Shown here piece by piece: positions 39,261 to 64,000 of a DNA stretch of 64,000 nt (the first letter of the stretch is position 1; each line of letters starts with the position of its first letter). Under the pieces are notes generated by a model that did not search any database, was not told where the DNA came from, and was given only the letters and a program-made list of their open reading frames with translations. The DNA comes from Mastigias papua (lineage: Eukaryota; Cnidaria; Scyphozoa; Rhizostomeae; Mastigiidae). Position numbers and translations under genes: made by a program. The stretch lies in NCBI GenBank assembly GCA_964019165.1, contig OZ025269.1, forward strand, positions 16,151,187 to 16,215,186, given 5' to 3'.

Positions 39261-40011
39261 GGGGTCATTCATTTAGTACGTACGCACGAAGGGGGGAGGG
39301 GGGGTCAAGCAAATGCGTACGAATGCGTACAAGGGGGAGGGGGGGTTGACACATGAAGTACGTACGCAAAGCAAAAAATTATCAACTTTTTGCATACATC
39401 CTGCAATATTTCCATTTGCAAAGGACCCTTCACAAATAATTAATTAATGAAGTACGTATTCAGTTGAAATTACTTCTAGTACAAGGGTGTCAAACATACG
39501 GCCCGCAGGCCGAATCCGACAATGTGGCCCCTAGGAATTTTGAATAAACTGAAACCTAGTGATATTTTTCCCATTATAATAGCGGCATTTACTAGTGGCA
39601 TTTACAAGGCTGAACACCCAGTTTTTCGCCGTTTTCTAGCGTCCCAGATAGGAAACATGCGATGAGTTATGTATATTTGAAAGCCCCTATTACCTAGCCC
39701 TCTCGGGTTCCGTTAACCTACCAGGCCATTGTGGCGCCATATTATACCCTACGTGGCCATTTGTTTGAACAGTATTATAGATTTTTCATGAAATACATTT
39801 GAAGTAATCATTTTAATGTCTCGTGAAAGCTTGAAAAGTCTTTCTCCGTGGTTTCAAATGCCTAGAAACTTTTTTTTAGAGATGGGGGGGGTCAACAACC
39901 AAGAGTACGTACGCAAAAGGGGGGTGAGTATCAAGCGTACGTGTGCGTATGAGGGGAGAGGGGGATCAAATTTTAGCCAATTTAGAGCGTACGTACTAAT
40001 TGAATGACCCC
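39261..40011. mobile_element. TIR element of 751 bp with subterminal repeats
   Basis: The ends ggggtcattcatttagtacg (left) and, inverted, ggggtcattcaattagtacg (right) form terminal inverted repeats of about 25 bp, extending through tacgc. Inside each end lie further acgtacgc motifs next to G-rich runs. The centre contains a gtgtcaaacatacggcccgc block resembling one end of a hAT-type element, so another element may be nested. No transposase was seen. The flanking triplet GAG on both sides is a possible 3-bp target duplication. Confidence 0.75.
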
Positions 40012-40763
40012 GAGGAATGACCTCTTGGAAGACGTTGATATTTCAGTATATATTTCATTCTAACAACGGGATATTCTTCAGCCAATGGTGGTCAATACAA
40101 TCTAATATAACAACAAAGTTATAAATCGGCCTTGCTCTAACATAACTACATGCTTTCCATGCTAAAACTTTGCCAACGCGCAAGTTAGTAGTAAAGCTAT
40201 TCAGCAGTAGATGGATCTTGGAAGGATATCACTAAATAGCTGAAGTAACAAAAAATGATAAAGAAACAAAGAAAAGGCCTCATTTTTAGGTCACTGTGCA
40301 GAGAGCTGTACAACTTTGCAGAAAACTAGACATTTCTGAAGACCTTCTGTCACAAACATGAAAATCAATAAAATGGCTTGCTTGCACATTTAGAAGAGAG
40401 AGTAGCAACATCAACGCCAGTTACTTAATTTACAAGAAATCGAAAAAGGAAATAGGCAATATCTAAATGCCGAAGATGGCGAATCATGGACAGGAAAGGA
40501 AAATAACAATTTTCAATTCCTTATCTAGGCGTCATCTTTGCAAACGTTTTCGTGAGTTTTAAGAAATAATCATATCGTAATATTTGCTAGACTCATAGTA
40601 ATTAAAGGTGATCTATGGTAAGAAGGAAAGACATTTGAATTGGCTATTGGCACCATAATCATTACCGCACATTGAAATCAACAACGTTGCTCGTCTACCT
40701 TATCGAACCAATCCATTGTTGACAATATGGAATATATATATATATAAAAAAAAAATATACGTA
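40012..40763. other. EXO1 3' flank
   Basis: Region downstream of the EXO1 stop codon, presumably including its 3' untranslated region. I saw no canonical AATAAA on the minus strand close to the stop. A short (TA)n-A(n) tract lies at 40733-40755. Confidence 0.4.
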
Positions 40764-56335
<15,572 letters not shown>

Positions 56336-56924
56336 AGCTTTGGTATTCCCAAATAAAATTTTGGTACATCTGAAAGATAAAACATTTCAAATAACACTAG
56401 ACATATATCATTAGATTTTATGACTAACATCTATAACAACAGTTTACAAGAAAGCTAATAAAAATTAAAATAAATTATCTAATCACAAGTTATAGCTAAA
56501 ATATTTAAATAGTAAACCAACACTTCTTCCTTTCAAATTTTTTATCACACTTCCAAAACAGTTTTTACTTTGTGCAAATCCAATAACTGTTTAGCAGAGT
56601 GCCTAAGAGTATACTATTGCCTCTGAGTGATAATGAACTCCATCCAATTGAGGACATACACCCTTTGGCACCTGGAGGAGATTTTTATCCCTACATCATA
56701 TTTGATTTCCTTAGCCATGAATAACTCATTTCTCTACATTTGAACAACTCTGATAAATGGGCAGGCTTATGGGTATAGAAATTTATACACATAAACCATT
56801 AGATTCTGCAGATTGCTGCAACTTCTACAAATGAGACTTTGTATGTGTAAGTGCTTTAATGCAGATATGCCTTGGAAAGGTTGAGGCGAGGGGTGCAAGT
56901 TTGCAAACTTTCCAATCTATAGTA

Positions 56925-57175
56925 CATCTGACGGGCTTGACTGCTGAGCAAAACATCGATCCGCTCATAGTCGGGACGCTCGCTCACTGTCCATCCAGCA
57001 GCAAATGGGTACCTGGTGGCAACACTAGGGAGTTAAAAGCAGCGAGGAAAGGAACTAGCCACCTTACCTCACTATACCGGCGGCTCAGGATAAGTGTCCT
57101 CTCCAACAGGCACTCCCCAAAGTACGGACTCGTATATGGGACTAACCTATACCTTCTTATAGTATATCTGACGCT
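56925..57175 (-). repeat. Interspersed repeat, copy 2 (EXO1-FIBP intergenic)
   Basis: The minus strand contains ggacacttatcctgagc, later ggtggctagttcctt, then gtgttgccaccaggtaccca and ttt, matching the copy at 52735-52860. A 112-codon open frame on the plus strand here looks like an accident of the repeat and shows no domain. Confidence 0.6.
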
Positions 57176-57638
57176 GCAGTACAATCAAATGATCTAAAGC
57201 TCAAATCTAAAGTTGGAATATATATGTGCAATATGTCATCTGGGATTTTCCAGGAAAGGGCAAACGAAGTCATACCTCCGAGTTATATTGCGATACAACC
57301 CTGTACACATTCAAAACAAAAACGTCTGTAATAAAGTAGATCATACTTATTCGATATTTTCTCTGAAGTATTATTTTTTATGTTAGCATGCCATGCTTCC
57401 TGACGGCAGCAAGATTGCTCTCTACCCTACACAAAGTTGGTGAAATCTGTAGATTCCAAGTGGCATTTATTGATATAATTTACAATACCGTTGCCTCGCA
57501 TGCTACACTGGCATGCTATGGTTACAGACAAAAGCCAGTAACGTGAGCAATTTTGGCGCCAACCGGCACCAGCACAGAGCGGGGAAATACCTGTCTCTAT
57601 ATGATAAAGAGGTTGCTCACCAAAACAGATGATTCAAG
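57176..57638. promoter_or_regulatory. Candidate divergent promoter region of EXO1 and FIBP
   Basis: The two genes start on opposite strands 1.3 kb apart (56335 and 57639). The part nearest FIBP holds the only fairly GC-rich patch nearby (gcgccaaccggcaccagcac, 57556-57575). No TATA box at a fixed distance is evident. The call rests on gene arrangement, not on identified factor sites. Confidence 0.4.
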
Positions 57639-60600
57639 ATGGAGGACTTTTCAATCTGTTTCATGGACCCAGTTACGTTCGATTTCGACGTATATTCATT
57701 ATGGCTAGAGGGTTTGACCGGTTAGCTATATTGTCTACATTTCTTCTGCAATATTGAGCTTTATTATTTTCTCAATACTCACTTGCTGACACTTCTTCAA
57801 GCATGCTGCTAGTCACTATGGAGTTGGACGACTGGAACTTATATTATGTGCTAAGTATTAAAAATTTTAAGAAAGGCTACCTCCTTAGAGTCACTTCTTC
57901 TTTGCCATGTCTATTTTCCATTCTTTTGTGATGGGATGTGTCCTAATTGGGTTTATTGAAACTTTTTTTATCAGAGGAAGAAGCTACAAGACAGAGAAAA
58001 CGCCTGGAGCCATCACTAAACTTTTCAACCTCTCTCATTCTAACTGATACAAAGGAGCAATATCAGCTTTTCCAACTGGTCGAAAAGTTCTTGCAATATC
58101 CCTTGTCGTTCAGAACCCAAATGCTTTGTCCAGTTTCACCCTCAACACAAGAACAGTTGATACAAAAGTGAGTCTGTTTTGTCCTAGTATCCAAGCTTAT
58201 TTATATTTGTCAGTATTCTGCACTCTTCATTCTTTTGTGCCCTTATCTGAGTCAGTGTATATTTGGTATTGATAAACTGGTTTGGTCTTATGCTGATGGA
58301 AGTTAGGTGTGACAAAGTAAATGTTTCAAGTTATTCTTTTGTTCTCATTTGTGCTATTTGTCGTGTTCTGATATTTGTATGTAATCTATCTATTAACCAT
58401 ATTTATGATGTAGTCTTGTACATATTGCTTTTTATCAATAAACAACAGTTTCTTTTTCATTGTTACTATTGATCCACGATTGCTAGCATCCTATTTTTGT
58501 ATTTCAAACCGGATTTCAGAACTATTCTTCCTGTGTTCTACTGTATTTTCTGATTTGGACACTAAGAATGAAATATACAGGCCTTTTTGTTTTACGCAGG
58601 TGACCACCCTTGCTATCCCAAGCACGCTCACGGACATATTTACATGAGAAATTGATCACAATTGCAAAATCCTGTTTTATCCACTGAGAATTATGACTCA
58701 GCACTCAGTTTTAGACTGAGGACATAGCCAAATGTCAATAATTGTTTCTGCTTATCATGAAAAGAATTCCTGCACTGAGACTCAAAGAAATTGGTTCCCA
58801 TACTCAAACCTGTTTCAGTGCAATGTGCTCATGATCAGCTGCTGTCATAGTAAGGTGTAAAATGAGTGTGAAGTTTTAATCATGCATATGAACATAACTA
58901 GGTTTTACTAAGAACAATGTTGTATAAAATATTGACATATTATTGAATTAAGCTTCTGGGGGATGCCTGCAGTGCAAAACTTCTATCAACCAATCACCAT
59001 CCTGGATTGATTTGCATGGGTGATGTACTGCCCTTGAGACAGTTTTCCCATGAAAAGGTCTGAATATATCTTATGCTCATTCCCTAATGCCTACCGCACA
59101 TAATTATTGAGGCTCAAAAGTATTTCTTGGTGTAAAGGTTTTCTGTTTACCTTTCTGATACAGTTATTATGGCTTTGATAAAGATGTAATAAGAGAGATA
59201 CTTGGTAAAAGAATGAGTGCTAAGCTGAGAAAAGATATGGATGATGTTAGTGAGAAGACTGGGATCCCTCTTAAGCGGTGCAGGCGACAAGTAATTTGCT
59301 TTCTTACTGAATTCTAATTCTATAGTTTTTGACCAAGCAGTTTTGGTAATATCTAAACAACTGTGATGCATATTATGCACTATTTATTTTCCCATTTACT
59401 TTTGATGCACAGGAATCCTACCTTATTTCAAACCTCAGGGATGGGCCTGGATCAGTTATTTTTGGGGTATTACAAGTGTTTTATGACCAACAAGTGGGTG
59501 TGTTTTTGAAGTGAGGAATTGCAAAAGATTGTTTTGCTGAATGAGAGAAGTTTACTCAAAATGAGACTGCGAGTCTCATAATATTTGAGGTGTCTTACAT
59601 CCACACTCCCCTCAGATAGTGATGATTTGCCTGTTGAATGAATTAATATTTTGTGGTAGATAGTGAATATTACTGATTTTCAGTTAGGGATACAAAGTGC
59701 CTGCTTTCAGTGAAAACTCTACTATATCAAGCTACAATTCCTAAGAGTAATAAACAATTGTATGTTAATTCATTTTGTTTTTCTTTTCATTTAGTTTGAT
59801 AATATCAAGAACATTTTGAAGGCCTATGATGATGCAGAGGGTAGTGCACTTGATATTATTCAAAAGCAATTTCTACTAAAGGAGCCATTGGCTAGGTATA
59901 CATTTCTATCAAAGAATTAATCAAATGAGTGGTTTTCTGCAAGAGTCAATATTTCTATGAAGTATACTAATCAGCAATGTCAGATCTTGTTTTTTTCCTT
60001 TACAGCACTTATGCATCCATGGTATTTGTCTTTGTGAACAGATTTGATACTAGCAAAAAGAGGTTTGGACTTTTTTAATTATTTGAAGGATTGTAGTTCT
60101 AGTGATATGAAAAGTACTAAACTACAGCATTTAAATTATCAATTCTAAAGTGCTTCACAAAATTTTCAAGTGAGTGAGTGAGGGAAAATAGTGCAACTGG
60201 CAAGCTTTCTTCTGACTCTACCAAAGTGTATATTTAGAGATTTTTAACAGACATGTGCATGTAATCATATCACCCATAGAACAGTAGGCATTTCAGGTTC
60301 ATTCAATATTTGTTTTCTTCACACTTTGATCAGCATTTGGCTTTTTACTTCACAAGATATAGAAATCACTTCATATTTTGCAAAGTTTGAAGAGCTTATT
60401 TGAATGCCAAAGTATACTGTAAATGCAATGCATTTTGTACTGTCCTTTGGTAAAGATTATGATTATTGATGGATTAAGTTGCTGATTAGTGTTGTTCTGA
60501 TTATATGATTGCTATTAGCACATCTCTATTCAATTTAGCTTTACAGTTTCCACATGTGAGCTCATTGCTCCCATTCTCATTCAAATACTCATTTACTGCA

Positions 60601-62980
60601 GGAAGATTGAATATGGACTGTAAACAATGAGTTTGCATCCAAAGTCTGAATTAAATTATGGGCCTTTATGCTACTTTAAATTGTGATGAAGTATTTATCT
60701 CAATGGTGTATATATTATTTGCCAGTAAAAGCTTTGTATTTTTCCTTGGTAAAGTAGTTTTTCCTTTTTTGCTTTCCATACAAAGCACTGTACATGCTTT
60801 GACTCCATGATAGAGCTTAAGATAATAATATAAGAGTAATAATAACATTGAAGACAACAAATAGAAATCACTTTGCTTTATCTCAGTAGCACAGTAATGT
60901 TTTGGCTGTTTTGTTGCACTTTACTCACAAAGTGATTTTTTGGCAGCTTCATGTAAGAAGCCAATTGAATGTCCTTGTCAATTGTAGTTCTGCATTTTAG
61001 GTTATCCTACTTACACTTTGATGATTTCATCTTCTGTGCTGAAGTTATGCTAAAAAACTGGTGCATTGGAGGTACTGTTTTTTATTTCCAAATTTTCAAT
61101 ATGTAATCAGACTTAGACAATATGCTAGTGAACAACTACTTTTGCTATGCAAATATTTTACATTTTATCACCAAATCCTGAATAGGCATTGTCATGTATA
61201 TTAACATTTTCATGTCTCCCCAATTTTAACAGCTTGGTATATGTAGTTTTAAATATGTAGTCGTGATTTCATCATCTTTTCATAGCATAGCTGTATTACT
61301 GGGATAAATTTACTGGTCTATTTGGAATAGAACTTGAAAGTGCCATTGAGTTGGAAAGTATACTGGAAAAACCGAAAGTACACTTTAAAAACTAAATAAA
61401 TGTACTGGCTGTTTGTTTACATATATTTGCCTACCTGTCATACTGTGTTTCTTTATATTTGGCCTCTCAAATAGCAGTATGTTGCAATCATACAGACATA
61501 CTAAATTTCTGACATTTCTGTTTTCAGATGTGTTATGTGATGATGATGATTTGGACAGAAATTTCTTTCACGAAGTAAGGGATATAAAGAACTTTATTTC
61601 AGACAAGGATACAAACGACCAGATGAAACTGTAAGTTCTGGTTTGTAACAGGATTTAATACTGTTACTAGACTCAGATATGTGTAGAGAGTCAGTAGTTA
61701 CTTCATTTGAGCTACTGACAAGTCACACAAGATAGCAATATATCTTATGCTTTCTGGGACAAGTTGTCAAAAAGCAAGATAGAGCTCAAGCAAGGCCACA
61801 TTGTTAAGCAACAAAGTTAATGTTGTGGAAGAGAGCTAGTTACCTATAGAGGAAGGGGAAGTTATATTATAATTGTTCTCACGTACTCCTGCTTTGTGTT
61901 GAGACAAAGCAATAGTTGTACTGAAAGCTTAGTCATGTTGACATCAATTTAGCAATGACAAGGCAGTGCAATCTTTAGTTATTTGTAGCTATTTATTAAT
62001 CATTTCCAATTTTCAACCATTATTTGTAATATTCGACTTGATTTTTGCATTATACACTTCTTACAAGAATACCTACCTTTTTTCAGACCTTTGATATTCA
62101 TGGAATTCTTTTGTTTTGAGCCTACAATTATTCTTAAATTATTCTCAAAATCTCAGCGATTCTGAACATTAATCTTTGTATAGCCTATATGTTTATAGTA
62201 AAAAGTGTGAAGTAGACACTCTCCCGAAAAGTTGCTGAGTCACATCATATTGTAATGACTGCCAGACCGGATAATTGAAACTCACACTTTATTGTCTAAA
62301 AACACCTAAATTTCAGCGATTTGAGCCTTAATATTCTTATAGTCTATATTCTTATAAAAAGTGTGTATCACCACAAAATGTAAGCTAGACTTTTATTCGA
62401 ATACTATAAAACTTGAACGCACAGGAGTAAATCCTGATACAGCAGTTAAATTCTGCATTATTTGTTCTTGAAATCATATGAATATCTTCGAGTGCCCATG
62501 CAATTTATTGGCTGTGTTCAGGAGAGTGTTTCTTTGTCTGTAAGCCCATAGCCTTTGTAACATTCCTTCCTTTTCTGCATCACCGTTCTGAGGCAACACA
62601 GTGATTAACAGAATAAGCTAATCATTCCTACGCCCCTTCTATCGTATGGTTTTCATCTACTGTAGAATTGCCCATGAATATTGTGGTTATTGATAGTAGT
62701 ATCCTTCTTAATTTTTGTACTCTAATTTTGTTAAATGCCTGTTCTGTTATTGAATCATTCAAAACTGCGCTCTTTAGAGAAGCAATCCAGTGCTCTGTTC
62801 TTTCTGATATTAAGTGGTGATTGAAGACTGTATTCGCAATAATGCTATGTGTTTTTCTTATTTACTTACTATAGTAAAGGATTACTGATTTTGTAGTGGT
62901 TCTCTTTTAGCTCATCAGTCAGTTACCTTGAGCACCATAGTTACGTTGGCCTAGCAAGAAGTGTCGACTTATGCTTTCGG
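57639..62980 (+). CDS. FIBP: FGF1 intracellular-binding protein homologue, C-terminus not resolved
   Basis: Exons 57639-57720, 57975-58167, 59164-59290, 59795-59895, 60006-60062, 61001-61071 and 61528-61630 join in frame with GT-AG introns. ATG 57639 has a good context (A at -3, G at +4). Recognisable FIBP blocks are VYSLWLEGLTEEEA (residues 19-31), VIREILGKRM, KTGIPLKRCRRQFDNIK, YASMVFVFVNRFDTSKKR and FDDFIFCAEVMLKNW. FIBP binds acidic FGF inside the cell; its biochemical activity is poorly defined. A further exon at 62911-62980 fits in phase (2 then 0), and its SYVGLARSV aligns with the conserved FKNLSRGLV block, but about 11 residues seem missing before it, so a small exon may be hidden in the intron. 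The last 75 or so residues of a roughly 360-residue protein were not found. Confidence 0.9.
62147..62370. repeat. Imperfect direct duplication in a FIBP intron
   Basis: A block starting tctcagcgatt and ending in a-taaaaagtgtg occurs at about 62150-62210 and, diverged (ttcagcgatttgagcc), at about 62315-62365. It is an old local duplication. Confidence 0.5.
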
Positions 62981-63351
62981 GTAGGCAGCAACTTTACTAC
63001 ATCTGATTCAATCATGTTGCACATAACTTTATCTTTCTTTTAACCAGGAGAAATTAAAAAGACAACACATTACTGATGGTGCATAAAATGCAACATTGTC
63101 CTGCAAAATTACAGATTAATTGTATCATATACTACATTGTTATCACTCTGTTTTGTCTGTACAGTTTAGCAGTATTGAAGCAACACATTGTAGTAAGATT
63201 AAAGTCACTTATTCGCCCGAGTTACAGAATTCACCTCTGGATCTGAATATCTGAGTTATTTATTCATTATTCATTGGTTCAACTATTGGAGGAATGGCAG
63301 AATTATCTAGTTCATTTGTAGGTGTGAAGATTCTGGAAGGAGAACTGTGTT

Positions 63352-63426
63352 AGTAATGTTTAACCAGTCAGAAATTATTCCTTTTGGTAGTAATGTTTAA
63401 CCAGTCAGGAATTATTCCTTTTTGAT
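63352..63426. repeat. 37-bp tandem duplication
   Basis: The text tagtaatgtttaaccagtca followed by g-aattattccttttgg occurs twice in a row with one or two differences, indicating a recent local duplication. Confidence 0.9.
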
Positions 63427-63626
63427 TTTAGTCGCATAATCCAACAGTGGTAATTCCATTCTAGAGTTTATCTCAGAAAATTTTCCAAATTGGCTCAAGT
63501 ATGTCAAATAGCAAAGATGTCAGGGATTTCTTCAATCACTCAGTAGAAAAGGTATTCACATGAAATAGTTGATAGAGAGCATTTTCCCTAGAATGACCGT
63601 CATTGTTATGGCATTGCTTCCAATCA

Positions 63627-63766
63627 CGCACAGCACACGTACATCACACGCACAGAACACGTACAGCACACGCACAGCACACGTACAGCTCACGCACAGC
63701 ACATGCACAGCACATGCACAGCACACGCACAGCAAACGCAAAGCACATGCACAGCACACGCACAAG
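63627..63766. repeat. 11-bp minisatellite, about 12.5 copies
   Basis: Unit cgcacagcaca repeats with cgt/tgc variants. The open frames across it (runs such as HTHRTRTAHAQHT) are produced by the repeat because 11 is not a multiple of 3; they are not genes. Confidence 0.93.
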
Positions 63767-64000
63767 TACTAGCAGATATAGCGATTATCGATTCCATTGT
63801 TATTGGCCTAACAATCATCCCAATATCCAGAGCTGCATAGATCATGTGCATTTGATCATGCAACATGATCGCAGAAAAGAGCAAGAAACCTGTAGTTTAT
63901 TTTCAAATTGTTTAACTTTTTAATTTGCTATTTTGTAAATTAGTTGCTATCTGCTCATGTAAATAATTAGCTTTATTGTAATTTTATATATTGAATTAAA

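Larger units (their letters stand above)
62981..64000. other. FIBP intron or 3' region, no further exon assigned
   Basis: A strong acceptor-like tttgtctgtacag ends at 63164, but the following codons do not resemble the FIBP C-terminus. The rest of the gene may lie beyond the window. Confidence 0.35.

Noticed and set aside
38939..39268. 109-codon minus-strand frame
   Set aside because: It has no recognisable motif or splice context and runs into the terminal inverted repeat of the 39.3-kb element.
56859..57197. 112-codon plus-strand frame as a gene next to FIBP
   Set aside because: Most of it overlaps a dispersed repeat with a second copy in EXO1 intron 3, and no domain is visible.
63165..63192. 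28-base exon with strong splice sites as part of FIBP
   Set aside because: The encoded residues in the required phase do not resemble the FIBP C-terminus, so splice-site quality alone was not enough.
63556..63923. Open frames rich in Cys-Ala or His-Thr-Arg at the 3' end
   Set aside because: They are translations of the 11-bp minisatellite.

Overview
The window is AT-rich animal nuclear DNA. Two conserved animal genes are split by many short spliced exons, and the rest is tandem repeats, microsatellites, Penelope-like retroelements, SINEs and MITE-type elements. Nothing looks bacterial. The mix suggests a non-vertebrate metazoan, probably marine, but the sequence alone does not fix the phylum.

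Layout: (1) 1-3.6 kb holds no recognisable gene; a relic with a mutated hammerhead-ribozyme core lies near 3.3 kb. (2) 3.6-29.25 kb is one tandem-repeat territory. It is decayed at both edges and consists of about 200 homogeneous copies of a 109-bp unit from about 7.0 to 28.7 kb, reshuffled by nested duplications of roughly 0.9, 1.1, 1.5, 1.85, 3.5 and 7.9 kb. (3) 29.5-33.5 kb is a nest of mobile elements separated by four long (TA)n tracts: a tRNA-derived SINE head, a GIY-YIG endonuclease fragment, and a larger Penelope-like reverse transcriptase plus GIY-YIG fragment. A sequence that folds as a hammerhead ribozyme lies just 3' of the larger fragment. (4) 33.5-40.7 kb is intergenic, with a hAT-like MITE, a second tRNA-derived SINE, two larger TIR elements and one orphan exon-like segment.

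(5) 40764-56335 (minus strand) is a complete exonuclease 1 gene (EXO1). Twelve exons join in frame to 791 codons, with the expected RAD2/FEN1-family metal-binding acidic residues and an MLH1-interaction (MIP) motif formed across an intron. Its introns carry minisatellites, a LINE 3' end, a hAT-like element and a 222-bp inverted repeat with one hammerhead motif per arm. (6) 57639 to at least 62980 (plus strand) is FIBP (FGF1 intracellular-binding protein), divergent from EXO1. Seven exons are clear and one more is likely; the C-terminus was not found before the window end.

EXO1 acts in mismatch repair and DNA-end resection and FIBP is linked to FGF1 signalling, so their adjacency implies a shared divergent promoter region rather than a shared pathway. 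The most unusual content is the set of self-cleaving-ribozyme-like motifs in three settings (a Penelope-like 3' region, an EXO1 intron and a relic) and the giant 109-bp array, in which most units carry a splice-acceptor-like and a splice-donor-like sequence 39 bases apart.
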